DNA of 64,000 bases from the NCBI GenBank assembly GCA_965220855.1, contig CBDCQY010000002.1, positions 1-64,000 of the forward strand, in the 5' to 3' direction. The translations under genes and the position numbers were made by a program. This DNA comes from Bin95 sp965220855 (GTDB lineage Bacteria; Pseudomonadota; Alphaproteobacteria; Bin95). Below are positions 46,923 through 55,747 of the stretch, one piece after another (positions within the stretch are counted from its first letter, which is position 1; each line of letters opens with the position of its first letter). The notes below the pieces were generated by a model that did no database searches, was not told the DNA's origin, and worked only from the letters and a program-made list of their open reading frames with translations.

Positions 46923-47506
46923 CGCAGCGCCTTCCCGCCGTCCGTGCGGACGTCTTGCGGTCCGGTCAGCGGTCCTTGGAGGCCGATCCAGGGGAGGTCG
47001 GGAAGGGCGATGGCGCGGCCGAGAATGCGCTCCACCGGCACCGGCCCGATCTCCGCATAGCGGCTGTCATGGCTGTCCGGATGATCGGCGTGGAGAAAAT
47101 AGTGGCCGGCCGGCACCACGCCGGTGGTGACCGGAACGAGCGCCCGTCCGTCGAGCGCCCGCGCCTTGGCCCGTCCGATCGGCACGCCGTCGAGCCGCAC
47201 CGTGCGATCCGCGTCGACCGCGATCGCCGCACCCGGCAGGCCGCGGACGGTCTTGAGCCAGGGAACCGGCGAGCCGAGCGCCTCGGGCGGCTCGAACAGC
47301 ACTTGGTCGCCGATCGCAGGCGCGCTCACAAGTGGCAGCAGCAGATAGCCCCAGGCGCCGTCGGACCAGCTCGCATTGACATGGATGCGCGACGCTAGCG
47401 CGAGCCAGAGACCGGCCAGCGCCGCCATGACGCCAAGCGCCACCGTCGCGCGGCGGGCCGATGCACGCCGTCGCGGGTTGAGCCGGACCACAGCCGGGGC
47501 GGTCAT
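46919..47506 (-). CDS. Conjugative S26 signal peptidase (TraF-type)
   Basis: A 195-residue membrane peptidase. An N-terminal membrane anchor (ATVALGVMAALAGLWLALAS) is followed by the serine region NASWSDGAWGYLLLP and the catalytic lysine region VPWLKTVRGLPGAAI, then HYFLHADHPDSHDSRYAEIG, as in S26 conjugative peptidases. It probably matures the pilin TraA. The Ser environment (WSDGAWGY) differs from the more usual SxPxGxY pattern. It overlaps trbI and traW by 4 bases. Confidence 0.9.
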   Translation of the reverse strand: MTAPAVVRLNPRRRASARRATVALGVMAALAGLWLALASRIHVNASWSDGAWGYLLLPLVSAPAIGDQVLFEPPEALGSPVPWLKTVRGLPGAAIAVDADRTVRLDGVPIGRAKARALDGRALVPVTTGVVPAGHYFLHADHPDSHDSRYAEIGPVPVERILGRAIALPDLPWIGLQGPLTGPQDVRTDGGKALR

Positions 47507-47871
47507 TGCCCGGCCTCCCCGTCAGGCGCCGCCCGTCCGAGCCTCTGCGCCATCGCCGCCTCGACCGCGCCCGTCAGATCGGGAGCGCCCGCCGCGACCG
47601 CGCGCGCCGGCAGCAGCACCGCACGGTGACGCGCCGCCACCTCGGCAAGCGCCGCTTCCAGCGCCCGCGCCCAGGCGCGGGTCGCTGCCGCGACCGTTTC
47701 CTTGTCCGCCTTCGCCGCAGCAGCGCTCTCCGCCGCCACGATCTCCGCCAGGCGGACGCTCGCCACCGTCGGCGCATCCTGCGCGCCGAACTTCATGACC
47801 CCGGCCGACACCGCGGCCGCCACGCCGGCGGCGAGCATCATGGCGGCGAGCACGACCCGGAGCTCGCTCAC
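47503..47871 (-). CDS. trbI: F-type transfer protein TrbI
   Basis: A 122-residue inner-membrane protein with an N-terminal membrane segment (VLAAMMLAAGVAAAVSAGVM) followed by VRLAEIVAAESAAA and a long Ala-rich periplasmic helix, the usual plan of F-type TrbI, which influences pilus retraction. The assignment rests on topology, length and position before the S26 peptidase and traW. Confidence 0.75.
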   Translation of the reverse strand: MSELRVVLAAMMLAAGVAAAVSAGVMKFGAQDAPTVASVRLAEIVAAESAAAAKADKETVAAATRAWARALEAALAEVAARHRAVLLPARAVAAGAPDLTGAVEAAMAQRLGRAAPDGEAGQ

Positions 47872-48107
47872 GACGCGTCTCCCGCCGCGCAGCGGTGCGC
47901 CGACATGGAGACGTAGGCGCGGCTGTCGCGATGCTTGAACCAGGCCGCGCCGTCCTCGTCGTGATACATGTAGAGATAGTGGCCGGCCCAGTTGCAGCGC
48001 CCGCGCTCGGCCGAGAGCACGCCCGCCAGGATCGCCTGGCGGAACACCTGCTCGGTGTCGCGCACCACGCGGATGCGGGGCGCCCGCCGCTTAGGCTGCG
48101 CGTGCAT
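47868..48107 (-). CDS. Small hypothetical protein in the transfer operon (79 aa)
   Basis: A 79-residue product with a good ribosome-binding site (GAGGAGGTCC) before the ATG at 48107. It begins basic (HAQPKRRAPRIRVVRD) and continues CNWAGHYLYMYHDEDGAAWF, HRDSRAYVSM. No known family is recognised and no membrane segment is seen. It overlaps the HD-like gene upstream by 17 bases and trbI by 4, so it is translated with the transfer genes. Confidence 0.65.
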   Translation of the reverse strand: MHAQPKRRAPRIRVVRDTEQVFRQAILAGVLSAERGRCNWAGHYLYMYHDEDGAAWFKHRDSRAYVSMSAHRCAAGDAS

Positions 48108-48771
48108 CGAGGACCTCCTCTTCCTGGCGGTCGTCATGCGGGGCTTCCTGCTGCCGGACCTCTGCTTCGCCCGGCGGGCCTTGCAGTTCCCTGAGACGAG
48201 CGAGCCACACCCTTGCGGCGCGTCCCGGCCCGAGCGCCCGGATCCGGCGTCGTGCGGGCGGGAAGGCCGCCCCGGCGGCGCTCGGGATTCCGGCGTCTTC
48301 GAGATCGCGGCGCTCGGCCGCATCCGTCATGCGGAAGACGAAGCGGAGCAGCTCCGCCTCGGCCTCGCTCGGCTCCGCATCCAGCCCGGCGGCCTCGCGG
48401 ACCGCCCGGTCGATGCCGCCGGCGAGCCGCCTGGCGCGTTCCGTGGCGCGCTGCGAGGCCGCGGCCTCCGCGTCGCCCAGCCAGGCGATGCGGGCGGGCT
48501 GCAGCAGCGCATGAAGCGCCAGCACCCGCCGCTCTCCGGCAGCGAGTCCGTCGAGCGCCTCGATCTCCTCGCTCGCCAGCACCGCATGCTGGGCAACCGA
48601 CAGGAAGCGCCGCGTCCGTCCGCCCCAGCGGCAGCTGTTGGCGAGCACATGGGCGAGCGCGTCGAAGTCGATTTCGGCGGCGGTCAGCGTCTCCGCGTCT
48701 CCCGGCCAGCGGGGCGCCCGCTCCCTCTCATGGCCCGCGCCTCGCGCGCGCCTGCTCTGTCCTGCGCTCAT
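48091..48771 (-). CDS. Degenerate HD-domain-like protein in the transfer operon
   Basis: A 226-residue protein. Residues 30-70 match phosphohydrolases of the YfbR-like HD family (FDALAHVLANSCRWGGRTRR, FLSVAQHAVLASE). The family then normally has the metal-binding pair in LLHDA..AYLGD; here the corresponding stretch reads LLQPARIAWLGD, so His-Asp is replaced by Gln-Pro. It is therefore probably catalytically dead and acts by binding. It overlaps traC and the 79-residue gene, so it is co-translated with the channel genes. HD-like genes are found at this spot in related alphaproteobacterial elements as far as I recall. Confidence 0.7.
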   Translation of the reverse strand: MSAGQSRRARGAGHERERAPRWPGDAETLTAAEIDFDALAHVLANSCRWGGRTRRFLSVAQHAVLASEEIEALDGLAAGERRVLALHALLQPARIAWLGDAEAAASQRATERARRLAGGIDRAVREAAGLDAEPSEAEAELLRFVFRMTDAAERRDLEDAGIPSAAGAAFPPARRRIRALGPGRAARVWLARLRELQGPPGEAEVRQQEAPHDDRQEEEVLDARAA

Positions 48772-51326
48772 CTGCGCTCTCCTGTGTTAGCTGTTTGTTC
48801 TTTCTCGGGTTCAAGAAAGGAGACGCTCTCGCCGGGTTCGCCCGCGATCCGGTCGATGGCTTCCACCGTCGAGAGCCCTTCGGCCTTGAGCCGCTCCACT
48901 TCGGCGAAGGCGGGACCGCGCGAGGAGAAGAGCGCCACCGACCAGGGATCGAGTACGAGACGGGCGACGCGCCAGCCGTCCGGCCCGTGCAGCACCAGTT
49001 CGGCCCAGCGCCCGTCCACGGTCGTGAGGCTCTTGAGCGCCCGCTCCATGCCGGGATCGCAATGGATGCGCTTCTCTTCCTTCAGCAGCTCGATCGACTC
49101 GTCCTTGCTGGCAAGGAAGATGGTCCAGTCGGCATTCTCCCAGGCGGCGCGCGCCGCCGGGTTGGCGTAATAGTCGTTGACCGACTGGGTGCCGGTGACG
49201 AGCGCGCCGCGATACTTCCTCGCCCGTCGCGCCGCGCCCTCCAGGAAGGCGCGGCTGTCCTCGCCGGCGAGCAGGTCCCAGGCCTCGTCGATGACGATCG
49301 CCTTCGGCCTCGTGCGGGCCCCGTGATACATGCGCTGGGTGGCGAGGAAGACCACCAGCATCAGCACCACCGCCTGAAGATCGCCGCGCCCCTTCAACTC
49401 GCCCAGTTCGAACACGGTGAGCGCCCGGTCGAGCCGGGGCGTCTCCGATCCGGCGAAGAGCCGCCCGAGCGCGCCGCCCGGACACCAGGGGCCGAGGGCG
49501 ACGGCCATGTCGCTCGCCCGCCGGTCGCCGCGCGCTTCGAGACGGGCGCGCACGGTGGCGAGATCGGCCGCGTTGCCGGCCTCGTCCCAGGCGCCGGCGA
49601 TGGCTTCGTCGATCAGCGCCGCCTCGATATCGTCGATGGCGCCGCGCCTCCGGCACATGCGCGAGACGACGCTCGCCAGCATGGCGAAGCACTCCTCGCG
49701 ATAGTCACTGTCGCGCTCGGCCGTCTCCGCATCGAGCATGGCGAAGGGGTTGAGACAGGCGGGGTCCGATCCGAAGGCGATGAAGGCGCCGTCGAGGGCT
49801 TCCGCCGTGTGCTGGAAGGAGCGCCCGTCGTCGATCACCACCGCCTCGCCGCCGGCGCCGACGATGCCCGCGACCAACTCCTGCATCAGCACCGACTTGC
49901 CGGAGCCGGACTTGCCGGTGACCGCCACATTGTAGTTGCCGGCCTCGTTGGCGAAGGGCGACCAGCCGGCGGGCTGGCCGCGCCGCCCGACCAGCAGCAG
50001 CGCCGGCGGAGCGTCGGTGCGCCCGCCCTGGCCGCGCCACTCGCCATGGAGCGGGGCTAGGTTGACGGCGGCGGAGGTCAGCAGCGTCTTCATGCGCCCC
50101 ATGCGGGCGAGATCGGCGTCGATCCCGCCCGCCGGGACCATGGGGAGACAGGCGAGCCAGGAGGGGAGGTGGACATAGCGTTCGGCCGTCGCCCGCCAGC
50201 CCTGGCCGTGATAGATGGCGCGCACCGCCTGTTCGGCCTCGTCGATGGCGTCGGGCGGCGCATAGACGGCGACGAAGCAGCAGGCCTTGACCAGCCGCTC
50301 GCCGTCCTTGAGGCGCTCGGTGACGGTCTGCCAGTCGCGCGCCCGTTCCGCCAGACCCGGCAGGTAGCGGGCGATGCCGGTGCCGGCCTGCTGGGTGGCG
50401 CGGGCCGACTTCAGGATCGCGCGCTCGCCGTCGGCGGCCTCGCCGGTGCTGACGGTGAGGCAGGTGAGCACCGGGCAGCCGGGCTGCAGGAAGTCGCGGT
50501 GAAAGTCGCCGATCAGCGCATTGCCGCGCCAGCCCGGCCAGACTTCGGGGAAGGTGACCGCGGCCAGCACCCGGACGGCGATGTCGATCCCGTCGGGATG
50601 ATGGAAGAGCAGGCCGGTCGGCGCGACCGAGAGCGCCCGGCCCGGCGCGGCGCATTGCAGATGCAGCGGATCGCGCGGCGACCAGCGCCGCCGAGGGCGG
50701 TTGCAGCCGCCGTCATGGATGCCCGCAAGGTCGGGCGCGGTGAGTTCGGCGGCGAGCGAGAGCAGCGCATCGGGGGCGAGTCGGCGCGTGCCTGCGCCGG
50801 TCGAGGCGAGCGTGCCTTCGAGCGCCCGGCGGAACGAGCCGAGCGCGGTCTCCGTTACCGGTCCCGGCGGACCGGCGAGCGAGGCGGCGACGAACACCCG
50901 GTAGTCGGAGAGGGTGAAGGGCGGGCCGCCCGGATGGAGCGGACGCCAGCCGGCCGGTTCGAGCAGCCGCGCCCGCCGCACCGCCATGCCGGCCTGCACG
51001 CCGCCCTGTTGCAAGCGCGGCGCGGCCCAGGCGTCGAGCGCCGCGCCGAAGCGCGGACTCGCCCAGTGGATCACCTGCAGCGTGCAGCGCTCGGGCGCGG
51101 CGTCGGCGAGGGTGCCGGCGAGCGCCCCCAGGGTCTCGGCGTCGATGCCGGCGAAGGGCGGCAGTTCCAGCACGAAGCCGGTGCTGGCGGCATTGACATA
51201 GAGTTCCGAGCGCTCGTCGAAGGCGCGCCAGGGCAGGAGCGACATCAGCGAGGCCGGCATCTCGGGGAGCGTGCGGGGCTCAAGCGCCGCCGGCCCCTCG
51301 AACAGGTCCATGAGGCGGGCCAGCAT
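48768..51326 (-). CDS. traC: F-type transfer ATPase TraC (VirB4 family)
   Basis: An 852-residue ATPase that powers pilus assembly. The N-terminus LMDLFEGPAALEPRTLPEMP and the TraC core are present. Walker A is NVAVTGKSGSGKSVLMQEL near residue 470 and Walker B AIVIDEAWDLLAGEDS near 690. The C-terminal segment KDESIELLKEEKRIHCDPGM also fits the family. The ATG at 51326 was chosen because it overlaps the traV stop (ATGA) and gives the usual length; the longer open frame is a traV shadow. Confidence 0.96.
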   Translation of the reverse strand: MLARLMDLFEGPAALEPRTLPEMPASLMSLLPWRAFDERSELYVNAASTGFVLELPPFAGIDAETLGALAGTLADAAPERCTLQVIHWASPRFGAALDAWAAPRLQQGGVQAGMAVRRARLLEPAGWRPLHPGGPPFTLSDYRVFVAASLAGPPGPVTETALGSFRRALEGTLASTGAGTRRLAPDALLSLAAELTAPDLAGIHDGGCNRPRRRWSPRDPLHLQCAAPGRALSVAPTGLLFHHPDGIDIAVRVLAAVTFPEVWPGWRGNALIGDFHRDFLQPGCPVLTCLTVSTGEAADGERAILKSARATQQAGTGIARYLPGLAERARDWQTVTERLKDGERLVKACCFVAVYAPPDAIDEAEQAVRAIYHGQGWRATAERYVHLPSWLACLPMVPAGGIDADLARMGRMKTLLTSAAVNLAPLHGEWRGQGGRTDAPPALLLVGRRGQPAGWSPFANEAGNYNVAVTGKSGSGKSVLMQELVAGIVGAGGEAVVIDDGRSFQHTAEALDGAFIAFGSDPACLNPFAMLDAETAERDSDYREECFAMLASVVSRMCRRRGAIDDIEAALIDEAIAGAWDEAGNAADLATVRARLEARGDRRASDMAVALGPWCPGGALGRLFAGSETPRLDRALTVFELGELKGRGDLQAVVLMLVVFLATQRMYHGARTRPKAIVIDEAWDLLAGEDSRAFLEGAARRARKYRGALVTGTQSVNDYYANPAARAAWENADWTIFLASKDESIELLKEEKRIHCDPGMERALKSLTTVDGRWAELVLHGPDGWRVARLVLDPWSVALFSSRGPAFAEVERLKAEGLSTVEAIDRIAGEPGESVSFLEPEKEQTANTGERR

Positions 51327-51910
51327 CAGGGAAGCCTCCAGACGGCCGGCGCCAGCACGACCCGGACGTAAGCCGCCTCGCGATAGACGCCGTCGGCATC
51401 CACGAAGGGCCCGATCCAGACCCGACCGACCGTCTCCGGCAGGCGCAGATCGTCGGTCCCGGTCTCGACGACTGGCGCATCGTCCGAGGCGGGCGCGGCC
51501 GCCTCGTGCACGGCATCGCACGATTGCGGGCCGGCTGCCGGCTCCGCCGACAGGGTCGGGGCGGCCTGCTCGATCGCTGCGCCGTTCTCATCCCTGTTCC
51601 CGGCGTTGTCCTCCGCGACGCACAGTTCGGCGAGCCAGGCGAAGGGGTTGCAGCCACGCGCGCAGTCCGGCGCGGCTTCCTCCCGCGACACCGCCTCGGA
51701 CCGGGGCACGGTCTCGTAGAGCGGCCTCGTGCGCGCCAGCGTGTCTGTCGCCGGGGTCTCCGGGACCGCCGGATCGGCGGCCTCGACACTGGCGCACACC
51801 TTCCCCTGCGCCAGCGGGCACTGCCAGGCATCGCCCACATGGCTCCCGGCGCAGCCCGCGAGCAGCATCGCAAGCGCGATCGCGGCGGGCGCGGCATACC
51901 GTCCGGTCAT
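51326..51910 (-). CDS. traV: F-type transfer lipoprotein TraV
   Basis: A 194-residue outer-membrane lipoprotein. The lipobox LLAGC (residues 16-20) follows a signal peptide; WQCPLAQGKVCASVEAAD and a cysteine-containing middle (CARGCNPFAWLAELC) are typical of TraV, as is RVWIGPFVDADGVYREAAYV near the end. With TraK and TraB it forms the outer-membrane core complex. It overlaps traB and traC by 3-4 bases. Confidence 0.9.
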   Translation of the reverse strand: MTGRYAAPAAIALAMLLAGCAGSHVGDAWQCPLAQGKVCASVEAADPAVPETPATDTLARTRPLYETVPRSEAVSREEAAPDCARGCNPFAWLAELCVAEDNAGNRDENGAAIEQAAPTLSAEPAAGPQSCDAVHEAAAPASDDAPVVETGTDDLRLPETVGRVWIGPFVDADGVYREAAYVRVVLAPAVWRLP

Positions 51911-53133
51911 TGTCTCGTCTCCTTCGAATCGTCTGTCTGCCCGTCGAGGCGGGCGCCTTCGATGAACACCACCGTGACCGGCGTGCCGGCCTGCAGCTGG
52001 ATCACCGGCTGATACTGTTCGGCGCGGCGGATCAGATAGTCGGCGACCTTGCGCCCCGCCGTGCCCGCGCCGGCGCCGAGACCGGCGCGGCCGATATCGG
52101 CAAGCCCGGTGTTGGCGACCGCCGCAGCACCGCCGCTGGCGACCGCCTGGGGCTGGAAGGCGGTCGAGACGCTCTGGCCGGCGCCCGAGACCAGTCCGGC
52201 CAGGAAGGCCTTCTCCACCAGCGCGCCCTCGCGGCTCACCACCGGTCCGCGCACGCCGGCCTTGCCGGCGCCGGCGACGAAGCCCGCGACATCGGTCTCG
52301 ATGACGGTGCCGGGCGTCTCGCCGGCGCAGGTGAGCGTGCGGAGCCGGGCATAGACCTTCTCCGAGGAGAGATCGCCATGGGCCGAGGCCACGATCGTGC
52401 AGCCGGCGAGATCGACGCTCTCCGCCTTTCCGTCCACCGCCGCCGTCCAGGCCGGCCCGGTAATGCGCAGCAGCACCGGGCGCGGATCGCCCTGGGAGGC
52501 GACGCCGGCAGACGCATCGACGCCCGCCAGCACCACCGCCTCGGCATGGCTGCCGGCCGGCAGCCAGTAGGAGAGGGGTCGGGCGGCATCGCCTCTGGTC
52601 ACCTCGGCAGGCGCCTTCTCGAGCTCGAAGTTGCGGATGAGCGGCGTCGTGCCGAGCATGTCGCCTGTTGCGGGTTCGGAGCGGGTGCTCGCCCGCCCGG
52701 CGTTGCCGGGCACGAAGAGGTTCGTATCGGGCGCCGTCGCCGCCGGCGCCGCCCGGCTCTTCCGCTCAAAATCCTCGATCATCGCCGCCTGGCGGTCGAT
52801 GACATGGCGCGCATCGTCGGCGTTCTTCTGCAGCTGGGCCCTCAACCGGTCGTTCTCCTGGACGAGCCGTCGGCTCTCGGCCTCCATCTCCCGGACCCGC
52901 CGCTCGACCACGCCGATGCGGGCCTCCGAGCGCCGGGTCCAGCTCTCCTCGGCCGTGCCCGGATCGGCGAGTTCGGCGTCGATGCGGGGACTGGGCGCCG
53001 GCGCCTTCTCCGAAGAGGCCGTCAGCCAGAGGGCGAACAGGATCAGAAGGCCTGCCGCGAGTGCGGAGAACAGCAGCAGCTGGCGCTGGCGCACGCGGCG
53101 GGTCTCGCTGTCCCGCACCGCTGCGGCGCTCAT
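51907..53133 (-). CDS. traB: F-type transfer protein TraB (VirB10 family)
   Basis: A 408-residue envelope-spanning protein. Residues 17-37 form one membrane helix (LLLFSALAAGLLILFALWLT), a coiled coil follows (RRVREMEAESRRLVQENDRL), then the C-terminal beta-barrel domain: SYWLPAGSHAEAVVLAGVDA, VLLRITGPAWTAA, GCTIVASAHGDLSSEKVYAR, VTRGDAARPL. It links inner and outer membrane parts of the channel with TraK and TraV. Confidence 0.95.
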   Translation of the reverse strand: MSAAAVRDSETRRVRQRQLLLFSALAAGLLILFALWLTASSEKAPAPSPRIDAELADPGTAEESWTRRSEARIGVVERRVREMEAESRRLVQENDRLRAQLQKNADDARHVIDRQAAMIEDFERKSRAAPAATAPDTNLFVPGNAGRASTRSEPATGDMLGTTPLIRNFELEKAPAEVTRGDAARPLSYWLPAGSHAEAVVLAGVDASAGVASQGDPRPVLLRITGPAWTAAVDGKAESVDLAGCTIVASAHGDLSSEKVYARLRTLTCAGETPGTVIETDVAGFVAGAGKAGVRGPVVSREGALVEKAFLAGLVSGAGQSVSTAFQPQAVASGGAAAVANTGLADIGRAGLGAGAGTAGRKVADYLIRRAEQYQPVIQLQAGTPVTVVFIEGARLDGQTDDSKETRQ

Positions 53134-53906
53134 CGAAGGTCTCCCGCGCGCTCGCGCACGATCACCGCGAGACGCCCGCCATTCGGTCCCGTGCCGGGAT
53201 CGGACAGCCAGGCCGCCGCAACGCCGGGCGCGAAGCGCGCCGCAAGCGTGGCCGCGTCCTCGGCGCCGTCGTCAGGCGTTTCGATCACCAACGCGGTGAA
53301 GACCGGCCCCTGCCAGGTCTCCACGATGCGATCGTCGGCTCCGGGTTTCGCCGGCGCGCCCGCCGCGATCGCATAGCCCGGCAGCGGCTCGCGCCGCGCC
53401 ACCGCGCGGACGAGCTTGACCAGGCCCGCAATGCGCGGATCGCCCTCGCGGGCCTGATCCTCGCGCGTCACAGCCGCATCGGCATTGCGGATCAGGATCT
53501 GCGCCGAATCCCGCTTCGAGACCGCCAGGGTCAGCCGGTAGGTGAAGCCCTTCTCGGTGCCGAGGAAGAGGATGGTCTCGTCCGCCGCAGTCGCGCCGGT
53601 ACGGGGCCTGAGATAGAGGTCGCCGCGCTTCGCGTCATGCTCGACCTCGAAGCCGTCCGGGCTGCGCACCACCCGCGCGATGCGGTCGTCCGAGAGCGCG
53701 ATCCGGCTCACCGCCGTCGCCGAGACGCTGGCCCGGAGTTCGGCGTGGTCTGCCGCCTCCAGGATCTGCATCGCCGCGGCCGGAGGCGCATGAGTAAGGA
53801 GTGCCGAGACCAGCAGCGCCGTCGCCAGCGCCACCAGCAGACCGGTCCTGCCCTGGACAGGCCGCCCGGAAAGGGACCGGCCCGTCGGTTGCATGTGCAA
53901 TGTCAC
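53130..53906 (-). CDS. traK: F-type transfer protein TraK (VirB9-like secretin)
   Basis: A 258-residue secreted protein with signal peptide GLLVALATALLVSALLTHAP, then a beta-rich domain (LYLRPRTGATAADETILFLG, TYRLTLAVSKRDSAQILIRN) as in TraK. The GTG at 53906 is preferred over the ATG at 53894: it overlaps the traE stop (GTGA) and has GGGAGG 8 bases upstream, whereas the ATG has no clear ribosome-binding site. Confidence 0.92.
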   Translation of the reverse strand: MTLHMQPTGRSLSGRPVQGRTGLLVALATALLVSALLTHAPPAAAMQILEAADHAELRASVSATAVSRIALSDDRIARVVRSPDGFEVEHDAKRGDLYLRPRTGATAADETILFLGTEKGFTYRLTLAVSKRDSAQILIRNADAAVTREDQAREGDPRIAGLVKLVRAVARREPLPGYAIAAGAPAKPGADDRIVETWQGPVFTALVIETPDDGAEDAATLAARFAPGVAAAWLSDPGTGPNGGRLAVIVRERAGDLR

Positions 53907-54460
53907 TTCGAATCCTCCCGTTCCTCGAATCTCAGAAGCCCGATGCGCCCACCCTCGATGCGGAAGGTGAGCCGGTAGGTCTTGCGCTCCCGAGAGGCCT
54001 CCTCGCGCCCGATCCAGGTCGCGAGCTCGCCCGTCACCTCCGCCGCCAGCGTCGCCGGATCGACCGCGATGCGCTCGGGATAGAAGGCGGTGGCGAGGTC
54101 GCGCCGGGCCATGCGTTCGGCCTCGGCCGTGACCCAGGCGGCGATCGCGCCCCGCGCCGACGGATCGGCCAGCCGGGCCGCCGCTTCGCGCAGATGACTG
54201 GCGTTCTCGGGCGTGACGGTGAGCAGCGTCACCGCCACGGTGCGCGCGGTGTCTTCGAGATATCGCCGCCCCGTCCAGCTGTCGCCGACCTCCCAGACCG
54301 GGCCAGAGACCGCCGGCACCAGCACCGTCGAGCCTTCGCGTCCGGCGAGCCCGACCGAGAGGGCGAGGTTGGCGGCGAGCGACAGGCCGAGAAGCCCGGC
54401 CAGCGCCAGCCGCCCGTCCCGCGTCCGGCGGCGCTCCGTCTCCATCTCTTCGCGCCTCAT
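53903..54460 (-). CDS. traE: F-type transfer protein TraE (VirB5/TrwJ-like position)
   Basis: A 185-residue inner-membrane protein. One N-terminal membrane helix (LALAGLLGLSLAANLALSVG) is followed by a periplasmic domain with LVPAVSGPVWEVGDSWTGRR, YLEDTARTVAVTLLTVTPEN and a C-terminal KTYRLTFRIEGGRIGLLRF, characteristic of TraE. The start was chosen at 54460, overlapping the traL stop. Confidence 0.92.
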   Translation of the reverse strand: MRREEMETERRRTRDGRLALAGLLGLSLAANLALSVGLAGREGSTVLVPAVSGPVWEVGDSWTGRRYLEDTARTVAVTLLTVTPENASHLREAAARLADPSARGAIAAWVTAEAERMARRDLATAFYPERIAVDPATLAAEVTGELATWIGREEASRERKTYRLTFRIEGGRIGLLRFEEREDSK

Positions 54461-54750
54461 GCCACGAACCTCCGAAGATGGCTGGGCGGCGTCGCCCTGA
54501 GCCGCAGCACGAAGGAAGGCAGGAACCAGTAGAGGGCGTAGAGCGCGATGTTGGAGCCGCCGCCCCGCTTCGCCCGGCGCAGCAGCCACCAGGCGGCGAA
54601 GCCCGCGAGAAGCCCGGCGATGAAGGCGTTGGCCGCCAGGCCCAGCACCACCGGGCCCAGCAGCACCGCCGCCTCGTCGAGCGTCCAGAAGAGCCAGCGC
54701 TCGGGATCGTCGAGCCGGCGCGGAATGACATGGCGCGCGAGATCGTTCAT
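54457..54750 (-). CDS. traL: F-type transfer protein TraL (VirB3-like)
   Basis: A 97-residue inner-membrane protein: HVIPRRLDDPERWLFWTLDE at the N-terminus, then a membrane segment (AAVLLGPVVLGLAANAFIAG), a short basic loop (LLRRAKRGGGSN) and YALYWFLPSFVLRLRATPPS. Length, pattern and position between traA and traE are all typical of TraL. Confidence 0.93.
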   Translation of the reverse strand: MNDLARHVIPRRLDDPERWLFWTLDEAAVLLGPVVLGLAANAFIAGLLAGFAAWWLLRRAKRGGGSNIALYALYWFLPSFVLRLRATPPSHLRRFVA

Positions 54751-54760
54751 GGCGCGCGCC

Positions 54761-55066
54761 TCAGACGATCGCCGTGCCGACCAGGCCGGTGACGATGCCG
54801 ACCCCGGCCCCCGCCGCCACTCCGACGCCGACGGCGCCGAGAAGCTGCAGGGCGTTGAAGCGCAGCACCGAGCCCACCAGCGCCGCGCCCACGGCAAGCG
54901 CCGCCGCGAGCTGCCCGCCGGTGCCCGACACCATGTCCGAGACCGTGTCGAGCGGACCGGAGAAGGTCGTGTCCGAGGTCGCCCAGGCGGTCCCGACGCC
55001 GAGCGCCGCCACCGCGAGCGCCGACAGCGTGGGAACGACAACCGCCCGACAGAGCCGCGCGCCCAT
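54761..55066 (-). CDS. traA: F-type pilin precursor TraA
   Basis: A 101-residue prepilin. A long leader (VVVPTLSALAVAALGVGTAW, then A) is followed by a mature peptide with two hydrophobic helices (LAAALAVGAALVGSVLRFNA and LLGAVGVGVAAGAGVGIVTG). Size, two-helix plan and position before traL identify it; pilin sequence itself is poorly conserved. The leader is probably removed by signal peptidase or the S26 peptidase at 46919-47506. It overlaps the regulator stop by 3 bases. Confidence 0.85.
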   Translation of the reverse strand: MGARLCRAVVVPTLSALAVAALGVGTAWATSDTTFSGPLDTVSDMVSGTGGQLAAALAVGAALVGSVLRFNALQLLGAVGVGVAAGAGVGIVTGLVGTAIV

Positions 55067-55740
55067 CAGGCCGCCCTCCCGCCGAGCTGGCCCTCGTCCG
55101 AGGTCGAGCGCACCCGGCGCGCCGCCGCCCAGGCCTCGACATCGGCGCGCGCATAGCGCACCCGGTTGCCGAAGCGGTGGAAGGGCGGACCGTCGCCGGT
55201 CACCCGGTAGCGGTCCAGCGTGCGGGGGCTCAGCCCCAGAAAGGCCGCGACCTCGCGCGTGCTCATGTAGATCTCGTTGTCCAGCATCGCTGTCTCCGAA
55301 TGTGCTGTTGAAATCGCCGCAACCGGCGTGCCGCCGTTCCTGACCGCCTCCCGGATCGCCGCGCGTTCGGCTTCCGAGCAGTGCTCCGCGATCCAGGCCA
55401 GCACCCGGTCCGCCGTATCCAGCCGGGGCGAGGCGCCCCGGCGAATGCGCGTGACGAAGGACAGGTCCCCCGCCGCGTAGTGTCCGAGCAGGGACGCCTT
55501 GGTCCGCGTCACCGCGATGAACGCTTCCAGTTCGCACCGGAAGCCCGGCCCGACCGGCTCCTCGCCCATGAAGGCAAGCACCCGGTCGGCGGTCTCGAGG
55601 CGCGGCTCGCGCCCGTTGGTCAGCCGATGCACGAAGGACGGGTCGCGGAGCGCGTCCAGTCCGAGCCGCGCAGGCGCGGTGCCGGTGCGCTCCAGGAACG
55701 CCTCGACGGCGGTGCGGAAGTGAGAGGCCAGTGCAGTCAT
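55066..55740 (-). CDS. Regulator heading the transfer operon: duplicated N-domain plus excisionase-type HTH
   Basis: A 224-residue protein. The C-terminal 60 residues are a MerR/excisionase-type helix-turn-helix (STREVAAFLGLSPRTLDRYR, FHRFGNRVRYARADVEAWAA). The N-terminal half contains two similar units, ALRDPSFVHRLTNGREPRLE-TADRVLAFM and AAGDLSFVTRIRRGASPRLD-TADRVLAWI, each resembling a short HTH. It is the first gene of the tra operon and divergent from an S24 repressor. It is probably an activator or modulator of tra transcription. The ATG at 55740 was chosen; the predicted transcription start is next to it, so the message may be leaderless. In-frame upstream starts exist but overlap the promoter. 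Confidence 0.75.
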   Translation of the reverse strand: MTALASHFRTAVEAFLERTGTAPARLGLDALRDPSFVHRLTNGREPRLETADRVLAFMGEEPVGPGFRCELEAFIAVTRTKASLLGHYAAGDLSFVTRIRRGASPRLDTADRVLAWIAEHCSEAERAAIREAVRNGGTPVAAISTAHSETAMLDNEIYMSTREVAAFLGLSPRTLDRYRVTGDGPPFHRFGNRVRYARADVEAWAAARRVRSTSDEGQLGGRAA

Positions 55741-55747
55741 GGGCAGG

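Noticed and set aside
51271..53376. 701-codon plus-strand frame
   Set aside because: It is a shadow of traV, traB and traK, with low-complexity Arg/Pro/Ala composition.
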